Shown piece by piece: positions 15,136 to 23,531 of a stretch of 64,000 bases of DNA (its first letter is position 1; each line of letters starts with the position of its first letter). Origin of the DNA: Micromonospora trifolii (lineage in GTDB: Bacteria; Actinomycetota; Actinomycetes; Mycobacteriales; Micromonosporaceae); contig NZ_JAKKFD010000026.1 in assembly GCF_022229005.1 (NCBI RefSeq), positions 1 to 64,000 on the forward strand. Direction: 5' to 3'. Position numbers and translations under genes: made by a program. The notes beneath the pieces are model-generated. The model was given only the letters and a program-made list of their open reading frames with translations. It ran no database searches and was not told the origin of the DNA.

Positions 15136-15861
15136 CTAGACGTCGAGGAGTGCGCGAAGGGCGGAGAGGCTGGCGATCAGGCCCATCAGCCAGCCGAAGA
15201 TGCGGCCGGTCCAGCGGACGACGGCGACCGCGAGCTGGGAGGCGACAAGCGGTGTGGCGAAGCCGAGAGAGAAGACCACCTCAGCCAGCCACACCACGAC
15301 CTTGGCGATGCAGTCGGCGATGAAGGCGCGCACGACCTCCCGCACTATCTGCACCACTGTTCCCGCGCCACGGGTCGCGGCACCCATGCCGGCGGCCGTG
15401 CCCGCGAAGATCCCGGCGACGTCGATGTTGATGGTGAGGATGTCGCGGTAGGCGTCGGCGGCGGCGCCCTGCCATCCGTCGAGGTCGCCGACCAGCCGCG
15501 CCTTGAGGTCCTCGGCGATGGAGAACAGCTCACTGGCCATGTTGTCCCAGGTCATGGCGTGCGTCTCGATGGTCTCGGGATCACCGGCGAGCCAGTCGAG
15601 GGCCTGCTTCAGTGGCTCGACCTGCTCGATGGCCCACTCGATGCCCATCGACAGGAGCGTGCTGAACGGGTCGATGGCGATGGCCGCCCCGTCGAGAGCG
15701 GCGCCCAAGCCCGCGATTGAGCCGTCGATCCAGCTGCCGGAGTCGATGGCGTCCTTGATGCCCATGTAGTCGTCGGCAAGCGGCAGGCCGGTCCAGCCGT
15801 CGCGGTGCGCGGCGCTGGTCGAAGGGATGTCGGAGGTCGTGGCGACCAGTGGGTTGCTCAT
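15136..15861 (-). CDS. WXG-domain protein with hydrophobic C-terminus
   Basis: This 241-residue protein looks like the trafficking half of an actinobacterial polymorphic toxin. Residues ~95-165 form a helical hairpin with the W-x-G turn at 130-132 (DLDGWQGAAADAYR). Residues ~165-240 hold hydrophobic helices (VVVWLAEVVFSLGF, WLMGLIASLSALRALL). ATG at 15861 is chosen because the upstream extension is low-quality. It lies between the EspC-like and EndoU-like genes, all in one direction with gaps of 10-20 bp. It probably delivers or chaperones the toxin through a type VII system, whose core is not in the window. Confidence 0.65.
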   Translation of the reverse strand: MSNPLVATTSDIPSTSAAHRDGWTGLPLADDYMGIKDAIDSGSWIDGSIAGLGAALDGAAIAIDPFSTLLSMGIEWAIEQVEPLKQALDWLAGDPETIETHAMTWDNMASELFSIAEDLKARLVGDLDGWQGAAADAYRDILTINIDVAGIFAGTAAGMGAATRGAGTVVQIVREVVRAFIADCIAKVVVWLAEVVFSLGFATPLVASQLAVAVVRWTGRIFGWLMGLIASLSALRALLDV

Positions 15862-15880
15862 GAGAGGACGCCGGGCCGGC

Positions 15881-16195
15881 TCAGGTCGCGGAGTGGAAGG
15901 AGTTGAAGCCGTCGGTGGTCGACTCCTCGGTCCGCTCGTAGGCGTCGGCGGTCTTCTTGATTCCCGCGGCGAGCAGCGCGATGTTCTCGGCGAGCATCCC
16001 CACGCCCTTGTCCTGGTCCCGGTGGCGTCCCTCAAGGATGGGCGGCAGGAACTGGCAGAGCTGCCCGTAGGCATCGTTCGCCTGGAAGATGGTGCCGCTC
16101 GCGGCCTTGACGGCGGCGAAGCGGTCGTGAATGGCCAACATGGCCGTGGCGTGCGCGCGCAGGGCCTCGACGTCGACCTCGAACCCTCCGTGCAT
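15881..16195 (-). CDS. Type VII secretion target, EspC/DUF2580-like
   Basis: This 104-residue helical protein begins GGFEVDVEALRAHATAML, the usual opening of EspC-like proteins, and ends EESTTDGFNSFHSAT. These small helix-bundle proteins accompany WXG and toxin genes in actinobacterial ESX-type loci. The start overlaps the YbaB-like stop (TGATG), so the genes are translationally coupled. The frame upstream belongs to the YbaB-like shadow and is not used. Confidence 0.75.
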   Translation of the reverse strand: MHGGFEVDVEALRAHATAMLAIHDRFAAVKAASGTIFQANDAYGQLCQFLPPILEGRHRDQDKGVGMLAENIALLAAGIKKTADAYERTEESTTDGFNSFHSAT

Positions 16196-16587
16196 CAGTA
16201 ACGCCCCTCTTCGTCCTCGGTGTCGGCGGTCCGGAATCCGGCCAGCAGGGCCCGGCCGGTCGCCGAGTCGGTGCCGACCGTCTCCCGCACGACCTCGGCG
16301 GCGGCCTCGGCGAGCTTGACCCGCGCGTTGCGATAGGCGCCCATGATCGCCTGCTGCGTCTGCTCCAGACTCACGCGCTGCACACGCGCGGAGAGCCGGA
16401 CGTCGGCCATCGCCCCCGTGGAGTCGACGGTGACCTCGACGATCCCGTGGGCGTCGCTGGCCGTGACCCGCAGCGCGCGCAAGCCGGCACTGGCGGCCTG
16501 CGTGTCGGCGGCCCGGCGCGAGGCATTGGCCTGCCATGCCTCAAGGCGTTCCCGCGCATCCTCGGCGTCCAACAGCGGATTACCCAT
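16195..16587 (-). CDS. YbaB/EbfC-like protein of a type VII locus
   Basis: This 130-residue protein has an N-terminal coiled helix (LLDAEDARERLEAWQANASR) and a YbaB-like body with VEVTVDSTGAMADVRLSARV and an Arg/Ala-rich C-terminal helix. In actinobacteria such YbaB-like proteins commonly head ESX-associated toxin operons. ATG at 16587 fits MGNPLLDAEDAR. Its TGA overlaps the next ATG by one base, making it the first gene of the toxin module. Confidence 0.72.
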   Translation of the reverse strand: MGNPLLDAEDARERLEAWQANASRRAADTQAASAGLRALRVTASDAHGIVEVTVDSTGAMADVRLSARVQRVSLEQTQQAIMGAYRNARVKLAEAAAEVVRETVGTDSATGRALLAGFRTADTEDEEGRY

Positions 16588-17156
16588 CGCGCCTCCGTTT
16601 CGGTTGCCGAGCAGGGGATTCGGAGGCGCCAGTGTAGCCGCGGCCCGCACACCAGGATTGCCGTGCGAGGGCCCGCATCCAACGCCTCGTCTGACGCCAG
16701 CAGTACAGCAGTAGGTGAGCAGCGGGCAGCAGAAGGCGATCCGCTCGCTTCCTGGTGGGTGTGCGGTGAGCGCCCACGGCCCGGTCATGCCGATCTGGAG
16801 CTGCGGTGGCTGCGGCCTGCCCTGGCCTGTCAGACCAGGAAGCGCGAGCTGCGGGCGGAGTATGCGGATGCTCCGGTGTCCCGGAGTAGTCGGTAACGGG
16901 CTTCGCCGTATGTGTCGCTGTATCTGGGAGCAGATTAGGAGCCGGGCAGAGGGCCGGGGGCCAGGGCGGCGACTAGGCAGTCCGATGGTGATTCGATCGC
17001 TCGACCGGCTTCGTTCGGGTGCGCGGGCCGGGCACCGTCGTAAGCATCCGACGACGTGCAGCCTCGCGCTACGTGTCGACCCAGTCGGGTGATCCGTGGA
17101 ATCTCGCCGGCTCGGCAGCACTTGGGTGGGGGCATCCGGTGTTTGTGGTCGATGCG
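16588..17156. other. Gene-free stretch upstream of the toxin module
   Basis: No intact gene is evident in these ~570 bp. One forward fragment at about 16788-16890 reads like coding sequence (HADLELRWLRPALACQ and RKRELRAEYADAPV) but hits stops within ~35 codons, so it may be gene debris. The toxin operon promoter should lie near 16600-16700. Codon bias and GC are weaker than in the flanks, as expected of accessory DNA. Confidence 0.4.
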
Positions 17157-17193
17157 CAGGGTGCGGGCCGGCGTTGTGCCGGCCCGCACCCTG
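17157..17193 (-). terminator. Hairpin terminator of the metalloprotease gene
   Basis: Perfect 16-bp arms (17157-17172 and 17178-17193, CAGGGTGCGGGCCGGC and complement) with a GTTGT loop begin 4 bp beyond the protease stop codon at 17198. Confidence 0.8.
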
Positions 17194-17197
17194 CGGG

Positions 17198-18205
17198 TCA
17201 GCGGGCGACCGAGTAGAGGCCGGAGAGGAGCGCCGGATTTTCGCCGCCGATGTCCTCGCGCTTGTTGGCGACGTAATAAAGCACGTCGTTGCTGAATACG
17301 TTGTGGCCGAGGCCGAGGGTGTGCCCGACCTCATGAGTGGCCACGTTGTTCCGGGTGAAGGTGGTCGGCGAGTAATGGTCGTTGAGCTGGATCCGGTGGC
17401 CGGACTCGGCGAAGGCACCGCTGGTGCGACCCGACGGGTAGGCCCGCGTCGCTAGCCCTACCCAGCCGTTGGCACCGTAGTTGCCGGAGAAGACGTCGAC
17501 GCACCGGGCACCCGCAAGGGATGGGCAGTTGTTGAAGTAGTACCAGCTGTCGATGTTCGCCACCTGGTTCCACTTGGGTACCGCGTTGCTCACCGGCCAG
17601 CCGGAGCCGGAGTGGTCGTTGAACCGAACGATCGGATCCTCGTGTCCGTTGTTCCGCCAGAATGACACCGGGCAGGTGACAGTCCGGGCGCTACCGTAGG
17701 CGCAGTCGTTCGCCGCCATCGTCGAGAACTCGGATGGCCGGACCACCTGCACATCCCGCTGTCCCTGTGCGCGCAGGCTGGCCGCCAACTGCTCTGGCGT
17801 GACGCCCGGCGCCGGCAGGTAGGTCTGCACGATCGTGCCCTCCGCCACGGTCCGTACGTTCTGCACGGTGGCCTGCGCGGAGGCGTCGGCCTTCACGTCC
17901 CCGGCCGTCCGAGCGCGTAGCTCGGCGAGCTGCTGCTCCGTGAACTTGGGATGGGTGTCCAGCGAGGTGGCCGGGCTCTTCGCCTTGTAGCCCGGATCGG
18001 CCGCACCCGACCAGCTGCCGTCCGGCCGCCTGGTCGCCAGGTAATCCGCGTACTGCTTCTCCGGGTCAACGATGGCCCCGAGTGTCTGAGCCGCGCCCGT
18101 GCTCGCGTTGGCGGTGCCTGTGACGGGAAGCGACACCAGCAGGGCAGCGGCCGCCGCCACGCCAAACACCCGTCGTAACCGATTGGAGCTGCGTTCCATG
18201 TGCAT
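17198..18205 (-). CDS. Secreted matrixin-like zinc metalloprotease
   Basis: This 335-residue protein has a signal peptide (FGVAAAAALLVSLPVTGTANA) and a ~150-residue propeptide-like region. The C-terminal metzincin domain carries HEVGHTLGLGH, the zinc-binding HExxHxxGxxH, followed by N-x-F-S-N-D-V-L-Y where a Met-turn is expected but not obvious. Four cysteines in the catalytic region suggest disulfides. ATG at 18205 has GGGGAC 6 bp ahead; ATG at 18199 is also possible. It is divergent from an AfsR-type gene with a SARP-like repeat array between. It probably degrades external protein. Confidence 0.85.
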   Translation of the reverse strand: MHMERSSNRLRRVFGVAAAAALLVSLPVTGTANASTGAAQTLGAIVDPEKQYADYLATRRPDGSWSGAADPGYKAKSPATSLDTHPKFTEQQLAELRARTAGDVKADASAQATVQNVRTVAEGTIVQTYLPAPGVTPEQLAASLRAQGQRDVQVVRPSEFSTMAANDCAYGSARTVTCPVSFWRNNGHEDPIVRFNDHSGSGWPVSNAVPKWNQVANIDSWYYFNNCPSLAGARCVDVFSGNYGANGWVGLATRAYPSGRTSGAFAESGHRIQLNDHYSPTTFTRNNVATHEVGHTLGLGHNVFSNDVLYYVANKREDIGGENPALLSGLYSVAR

Positions 18206-18271
18206 GCTTTGTCCCCGTTTCGCAGAAGCTGAGAGTTCCACCGAATGGATCCCGGCCAATGTTGGACGTGA

Positions 18272-18300
18272 GGGCTTGCAGTGACCTTGCATGGACCTTG
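18272..18300. promoter_or_regulatory. SARP-type direct repeat array
   Basis: Three heptamers repeat every 11 bp: GGGCTTG (18272-18278), GACCTTG (18283-18289) and GACCTTG (18294-18300), with 4-bp spacers. SARP regulators are known to bind heptamers at 11-bp period, typically ending 8 bp from a -10 box. Read toward the protease gene, 8 bp after the array comes AACATT, a weak -10 candidate. The array lies between a SARP gene and the protease gene. Confidence 0.6.
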
Positions 18301-18414
18301 ATCGCTTGCTGGGGCGGAGCCCCAGCAGAACGGAGGTCAGCAAATTTCGCTATGCCTGTGGCTTGTACGGGCGTGGCAGTATTGCCCACGGTTGATGCGG
18401 CCACGGGGGTGGGC

Positions 18415-20361
18415 ATGTTCCGATTGCTGGGCCCATTGGGCCTGCAGGTGGCAGAAGGCGCGGTGGATCTAGGGCCGGCGAAGCAGCGGATCGTGCTGGC
18501 AGTTCTGCTGGCTGAGGCAGGACGCACGGTCGCGATGGCGGATCTGGCCGAGCGGGTCTGGGGCGATGAGGCGCCGACCGATGCCCGTAATGCCTTGTAT
18601 ACCTATGTGAGTCGGCTGCGGCGGGTGCTGGAGCGGGCAATTGCCGCTGGCGAGGAGCCGGCGCTGCTGGTCCGCCGCTCGGGCGGCTACGTGCTAGAGA
18701 TGAATCCTGATCGGGTGGACGTGCATCGTTTTCGCCGGTTGGTCGCCACCGGCCTGAACGGCGCATCTCGCGATGTGGAGCGGGCGGCGCTGCTGCGGGA
18801 AGCGTTGGAGCTGTGGCGGGGGGTGCCGCTGGTCGACGTTCCCGGTGAGTGGGCGGTACGGATGCGGGCGGGCTGGTGTCAGGAGCATCTGGAAGCAACG
18901 GTGGCGTGGGCGAATGTCGAACTGCGGCTCGACTCTGGCACCGCCGTGGTCGGCCCGCTGACCGACATGGTTGCTCAGCATCCCCTCGACGAGCCCTTGC
19001 TGGCGGCACTTGTACGTTCTCTGCACGCCGCCGGGCGCAGCGCGGAAGCCCTGGACTGTTACGCCAGGATCCGCCGGCGGATGCTCGAAGAACTCGGTGC
19101 GGAGCCAGGCCCTGAACTCCAGGCCGTGCACCTGCGCATCCTGCGGGAACGTCCTGCCGCAATCGACACAACCGTTCCCGGCACCAGGCCGGCCCAGATC
19201 CCGCCAGCGGTCGCGGCCTTCTCCGGTCAGACGGAAAGCCTCAACGTGCTGGACACGATGGTGCCCACGGGCGGCGAGGCGGTGACCCCCACGGTGATCG
19301 CTGTTGTCGGCACCGCCGGGGTCGGCAAGACGGCGCTCGTCGTGCACTGGGCGCACAGGATGGTTGGCCGGTTCCCCGACGGGCAGCTACACGTGAATCT
19401 GCGTGGCTACGCCGTCGGTCAGCCGGTACGCCCGATCGATGCGCTTGGCGTGCTGCTGCGTTCCCTGGGCGTTCGTCCGGACCGGGTACCGGTCGAGCTG
19501 TCGGAGGCCACCGCCCTGTACCGCTCCATGCTCGCCGGCAGGCGTGTCCTGGTGCTGCTGGACAACGCCCGAACAGCCGACCAGGTCAGACCGCTGCTGC
19601 CCGGCAGCTCCGGTTGCCTCGTGCTGGTCACCAGCCGCGATCGGCTCGGCGGGCTCGTCGCACGCGACGGTGCCCTCCGCATCACCCTGGACATGCTCAC
19701 CCCAGGGGAGGCCCGCGTCCTGCTGGAGCGGCTGATTGGCCAGGAGCGGATACGCGCCGAATCCCAGGCCGCCGCCGACTTGGCCGCCGTCTGCGCCTAC
19801 CTACCGCTGGCGTTGCGAATCGCCGCCGCCAACCTGACCGGCCGCCCGTACCGCACCATTTCCGAGTACGTGACCCAGCTGCGCGGCGGCAACCGGCTCG
19901 CTGCTCTGTCGAATGACGGTGACGAAGAGGCGGCGGTACGCGTCGCGTTCGACCTGTCGTACCAGTCGGTGTCTGCCGAAGCCCAACGCCTGTTCCGGTT
20001 GCTGGGACTCGTGCCCGGCGTCGACGTCACCGCGGCCGCGGCCGCAGCGCTCACCGACATCACGCCGGCCGAGGTGGCGCCATTGTTGGATGAACTGGCC
20101 GCAGCTCACCTGATCGACGAGCATGCAGCGGATCGGTTCACCTTCCACGACCTGCTCCGTCACTACGCCAGAGAACACGCCGTGGCCAGTGACAACGCTA
20201 GTGCTGTGGACGGCAACCTCGCCGACCTGCTTTCCAGCGCCCGCACCAGCTCCGCCACCGCCGAGGCCGCGGCAGGCCTCAACGGTCGGATCGGCGTGCA
20301 CCACTGTCCTGACCGGGCAGATTCCTACCTGACCGCCACGACGATGCCGTCAAGCATCTGA
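18415..20361 (+). CDS. AfsR/SARP-family regulator, short form
   Basis: This 648-residue regulator has an OmpR-type DNA-binding domain (residues 1-95, LRRVLERAI, VRRSGGYVLEM) and a BTAD helical domain (100-245, LLREALELWRGVPL, LDEPLLAALVRSLHAAGRS, EALDCYARIRRRMLEELG). An NB-ARC ATPase domain follows, with Walker A GTAGVGKTA at 299-307 and Walker B VLVLLDNA near 378-385. After FHDLLRHYAREHA (~587) only ~60 ill-conserved residues remain, so the C-terminal TPR sensor of full AfsR-like proteins (900+ residues) is missing. ATG at 18415 matches the family start MFRLLGPL. It is divergent from the metalloprotease. Confidence 0.85.
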   Translation: MFRLLGPLGLQVAEGAVDLGPAKQRIVLAVLLAEAGRTVAMADLAERVWGDEAPTDARNALYTYVSRLRRVLERAIAAGEEPALLVRRSGGYVLEMNPDRVDVHRFRRLVATGLNGASRDVERAALLREALELWRGVPLVDVPGEWAVRMRAGWCQEHLEATVAWANVELRLDSGTAVVGPLTDMVAQHPLDEPLLAALVRSLHAAGRSAEALDCYARIRRRMLEELGAEPGPELQAVHLRILRERPAAIDTTVPGTRPAQIPPAVAAFSGQTESLNVLDTMVPTGGEAVTPTVIAVVGTAGVGKTALVVHWAHRMVGRFPDGQLHVNLRGYAVGQPVRPIDALGVLLRSLGVRPDRVPVELSEATALYRSMLAGRRVLVLLDNARTADQVRPLLPGSSGCLVLVTSRDRLGGLVARDGALRITLDMLTPGEARVLLERLIGQERIRAESQAAADLAAVCAYLPLALRIAAANLTGRPYRTISEYVTQLRGGNRLAALSNDGDEEAAVRVAFDLSYQSVSAEAQRLFRLLGLVPGVDVTAAAAAALTDITPAEVAPLLDELAAAHLIDEHAADRFTFHDLLRHYAREHAVASDNASAVDGNLADLLSSARTSSATAEAAAGLNGRIGVHHCPDRADSYLTATTMPSSI

Positions 20362-20531
20362 AATGGTCCTTCGGACTACTACAAAAGCATCGATAATGAA
20401 CAGAATGGTTCGTTGTCCGAATCGCCACACGAGAACTACTGCCCCCGGACCGTTTCGTCGGCCGCCTGTAACGCTGCCGGTAGGACCGGACATGTCACAG
20501 CGGGTGCATCCGGCGGGTAGCGAGGCGGGGT

Positions 20532-21083
20532 ATGCAAGCAGCAGATGATCCGGTCAAGCGCAGAGATCGCGACAACGATCGCGTTCGTTTCGAAGGTGTA
20601 TACGCCACACACTACGAGCTGATCCTGGCTTACGCGCTACGCCGCACTCAGTCACGCGATGATGCCACGGACGTGGTGGCCGAGACCTTCCTCATCGCCT
20701 GGCGCCGCCTTGACCAGGCACCTGACGGACCCGTTGTGCGGCTTTGGCTGTACGGCATCGCCCGCAAGGTCCTCGCCAACCATCTGCGCGGCGCACGCCG
20801 CCACGAGCGGCTCGGGGCGCGACTGCGCGCCGGCGTGGTCAGCACCGATCACAGTGCCCGGCCGGCCGCTGCGATCAGCGAGGCACGTATCACCATCGCC
20901 CGAGCGTTCGGCCGGTTGAAGGTCGACGACCGCGACCTGCTGGCGCTGGTTGCGGCGGAAGGTCTCAGCGCGAGCGAGGTCGCAAAGGTGATCGGCGGCA
21001 CCGCCGCCACGGTGCGGGTACGCCTGCACCGGGCCCGTGCGCGGTTCGCCCGTGAACTGGCCGCCGAGGGCCATGAGGTGTAA
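20532..21083 (+). CDS. ECF-type RNA polymerase sigma factor
   Basis: This 183-residue sigma-70 family member has region 2 (YELILAYALRRTQSRDDATD, VVAETFLIAWRRL, RLWLYGIARKVLANHLR) and region 4 (DRDLLALVAAEGLSASEVAKVIG then VRVRLHRARARFARELA). Regions 1 and 3 are absent, as in ECF factors. The downstream gene encodes a single-pass membrane protein in the position of an anti-sigma factor. Confidence 0.9.
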   Translation: MQAADDPVKRRDRDNDRVRFEGVYATHYELILAYALRRTQSRDDATDVVAETFLIAWRRLDQAPDGPVVRLWLYGIARKVLANHLRGARRHERLGARLRAGVVSTDHSARPAAAISEARITIARAFGRLKVDDRDLLALVAAEGLSASEVAKVIGGTAATVRVRLHRARARFARELAAEGHEV

Positions 21084-21155
21084 CGCAGCGGCGCGGCCGG
21101 ACATGAACAGGTGCCGAGCGCAACGAATCCGCGGCCGGTTAGGGAGATGACTTCG

Positions 21156-21875
21156 ATGATCCGCAAACGTGATCGCCTGGACGAATACGTGCGACAGGTG
21201 ACCCAGCTCGACGACGACGGTGCCGCGACGCTCGCCGATCCCACCGCCAAGCATGCCCTGTTCGAGGAGATCAGTCGCATGCACACCAACGACCAGCCGG
21301 AACCTCGCCGCCTGCCTGCCCGCCGCCGCGTCCAGTTGGTGGCCGTCGCGGCGGGGATCGTCGTCACCGCCATGACGGTGCTCGCCTCGACCGGCCTGCT
21401 CGGTTGGCGCAGCCAGCCACCGCCGACGGCGTCCAACCCGACCCAGACGAGCGAGCAGACGCAAGCATCCCCACAGCAGGGTGACGCCTTCGGGACCGGG
21501 GTTGAGGCGTCCTGCCCAGAGCAGTACAGCCCGCAGACGCTGGCAGGTCGCGCGCTCGCCTTCGACGGCACCGTGCTCAGCATCGCCGAGCGGCCGTCCG
21601 CGACCGAGGGGGCGGATCCCTACGTGCCTGTCACCTTCGCCGTGACCCGCTGGTTCCGCGGTGGTCACGGCGACCGGGTCACCGTGGCGATGTTCCCGCC
21701 CGAAGCGCACACCTCGGTGGGCAATTCCAGCTATCGGATCGGCTCTCGGCTCCTCGTCTCGGGCGCGGACCGCTGGGGCAACGCACAGCTGAGCGATCCG
21801 ATCGCGTGGCCATGTGGCTTCACCCGCTGGTACACGCAGGCTGATGCGAACGTCTGGGAACAGGCATTCCGCTGA
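21156..21875 (+). CDS. Single-pass membrane protein, sigma-factor partner
   Basis: This 239-residue protein has a ~65-residue cytoplasmic N-terminus (ADPTAKHALFEEISRMHTN), one membrane helix (VQLVAVAAGIVVTAMTVLA) and an external domain with three cysteines. The external part (LAGRALAFDGTVLSIAER, VTFAVTRWFRGGHGDRVTV, GSRLLVSG) is an OB-like beta domain seen in many actinobacterial extracytoplasmic proteins. ATG at 21156 is preferred because AGGGAG sits 9 bp ahead. It follows the sigma gene by 72 bp. An anti-sigma role is inferred from position only; no zinc HxxxCxxC motif is present. Confidence 0.65.
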   Translation: MIRKRDRLDEYVRQVTQLDDDGAATLADPTAKHALFEEISRMHTNDQPEPRRLPARRRVQLVAVAAGIVVTAMTVLASTGLLGWRSQPPPTASNPTQTSEQTQASPQQGDAFGTGVEASCPEQYSPQTLAGRALAFDGTVLSIAERPSATEGADPYVPVTFAVTRWFRGGHGDRVTVAMFPPEAHTSVGNSSYRIGSRLLVSGADRWGNAQLSDPIAWPCGFTRWYTQADANVWEQAFR

Positions 21876-22058
21876 CGGACGTAGAGGCACACCTGGCGCC
21901 TGCAGCCTTCGTGAGCAGTAGTGGGTGCCATTCGCAGCCGCGCGGCCGGGCGGTACGCATTGCGCCGCCGGGCTTGTTGGCGCGCGGTCGCAGTGCCGTG
22001 CACCGATGGGACTGTCAGAATGTGTCGACGGAACCGGTGCGCGGAGGCGGGGAGAAGC

Positions 22059-22466
22059 ATGAGCGACTTCAACGACAGGATCATCGCGGAGTTTCGCGCC
22101 AACGCCGGGCAGGTCGGCGGTCAGTTCGCTGGTGCGCCGCTGCTGCTGTTGCACACGGTCGGCGCCAAGAGCGGCCAGCCTCGCGTGAGCCCGATGATGT
22201 ACCAGAAGGTGGACGGCGGTTATGCCGTGTTCGCCTCCAAGGGCGGTGCGCCCAGCAATCCCGACTGGTACTACAACCTGCTCGCTGATTCGAAGGCCCA
22301 AGCGGAGATCGGTACGAGCAAGGTCGACCTGGTCGCCAGAGTTGCCGTCGGGGACGAACGGGAACGGATCTGGGGCGCGCAGAAGGCCGCGTATCCAGGC
22401 TTCGCCGACTATGAGCGGAAGACCACCCGTCAGATCCCAGTCGTCGTACTGGAGCCTGCGCAGTAG
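22059..22466 (+). CDS. Ddn-family deazaflavin (F420)-dependent oxidoreductase
   Basis: This 135-residue split-barrel protein matches the Ddn/nitroreductase-like family that uses coenzyme F420H2. Marks are NAGQVGGQFAGAPLLLLHTVGAKSG with the T-x-G-x-K/R-S-G box, VFASKGGAPSNPDWYYNL, and the C-terminal KTTRQIPVVVLEP. GGAGAAG lies just ahead of ATG 22059. Actinobacteria carry many paralogues acting on quinones or other electrophiles; the substrate is unknown. Confidence 0.88.
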   Translation: MSDFNDRIIAEFRANAGQVGGQFAGAPLLLLHTVGAKSGQPRVSPMMYQKVDGGYAVFASKGGAPSNPDWYYNLLADSKAQAEIGTSKVDLVARVAVGDERERIWGAQKAAYPGFADYERKTTRQIPVVVLEPAQ

Positions 22467-22506
22467 GCAGAGACGGTACAGCCTGGGTTCAGACTTGACG
22501 CGTTGA

Positions 22507-22539
22507 TCCGTCGGCGGGGCGCGCGCTCCCGCCGACGGA
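22507..22539. terminator. Bidirectional hairpin terminator
   Basis: Perfect 12-bp arms (22507-22518 and 22528-22539, TCCGTCGGCGGG and complement) lie between the convergent Ddn-like and methyltransferase genes. Confidence 0.72.
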
Positions 22540-22558
22540 CCTCAACGGCAGACGGAGC

Positions 22559-23398
22559 CTACGGTTTGCGGGCGAGAAGCCCGACGAAGGTGTGATAGGT
22601 GTCGGTCTGCACCGTAGGCGGAGCGTCCGGCTCTGGGCGCCACTCGGCCAGCGGCACCAGCCCCGGCTCCAGCACTGTCAGCCCATCGGCGAACGAGAGG
22701 ATCTCCTCGTCGGTGCGCCAGCGGCCGGTGCCCAGCGACTCGTTGAAGACCCGCTCGACCTCGCGGGCCTTGCGGGAGCCTTCGGGGTCTCGCTCGCCCG
22801 GGTCGCGGAAGTGCGAGATCGCCACGTAGCTGCCGGAGGGCAGCGCGTCGATCAACGCCGCCGCCACCGCCTTCGGGTCCTCGTCATCGCCGAGGTGGTG
22901 CAGGATCGCGAAGAGCAGCAACCCGATCGGCCGGTCGAAGTCGAGGAACCGGCGTACGTCCTGGTGGTTGAGGATCGCCTCCGGCTCACGGATGTCCGCC
23001 TGGATCACCGTGGCCGTGCCCTCCGCGGCGAGCAGGGCCCGCCCGTGCGTCAGAACTATCGGGTCATTGTCCACATAGACCACCTGAGCCTTCGGGTTCT
23101 GCTCGGTGGCGACCTCGTGCACGTTGCCCTGGGTGGGCAGCCCCGATCCGATGTCGAGGAACTGGTCGATGCCCGCCTCGCTGACGAGGAAGCGAATCAC
23201 CCGACGCAGGAAGGCCCGGTTGGCCTGGCCGGCTGCCGGCCCGTCCGGTGTGATCCGCAGGGCGTGCTCGGCGACCTTCCGGTCGACCTCGAAGTTGTCC
23301 TTGCCGCCCAGGAAGAAGTCATAGACCCGAGCCACGCTGGGAACGTTGGGGTCGATACCGGGGGGTGCCGCCTTGTCGCGGGTCACAGGCGTCTCCAT
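22559..23398 (-). CDS. S-adenosyl methyltransferase (DUF574/SAM type)
   Basis: This 279-residue protein belongs to a large actinobacterial family of predicted SAM-dependent methyltransferases. Signatures are PSVARVYDFFLGGKDNFEVD near the start, QFLDIGSGLPTQGNVHEVA for SAM binding, VVYVDNDPIVLTHGRALLA, and FAILHHLGDDEDP. ATG at 23398 gives the family start shortly before IDPNVPSVARVYD. Methyl acceptor unknown. No partner gene is adjacent. Confidence 0.88.
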   Translation of the reverse strand: METPVTRDKAAPPGIDPNVPSVARVYDFFLGGKDNFEVDRKVAEHALRITPDGPAAGQANRAFLRRVIRFLVSEAGIDQFLDIGSGLPTQGNVHEVATEQNPKAQVVYVDNDPIVLTHGRALLAAEGTATVIQADIREPEAILNHQDVRRFLDFDRPIGLLLFAILHHLGDDEDPKAVAAALIDALPSGSYVAISHFRDPGERDPEGSRKAREVERVFNESLGTGRWRTDEEILSFADGLTVLEPGLVPLAEWRPEPDAPPTVQTDTYHTFVGLLARKP

Positions 23399-23531
23399 TC
23401 GATGGGGATTGGCGCAGGTCGAGGTCTGCGGCGGTGCCGGCGTTCCGGCGAGTGTAACGATCAGGAGGGTTGAATTTTGCCCCACTGGTATCGCTCCCAG
23501 TGAATCGTCGCCTCGGTATTGGCGACACACC

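Noticed and set aside
17198..18205. Prophage or toxin role for the metalloprotease next to the toxin module
   Set aside because: It has its own terminator and promoter side, a signal peptide and a divergent SARP regulator. It is a secreted protease rather than part of the toxin operon.
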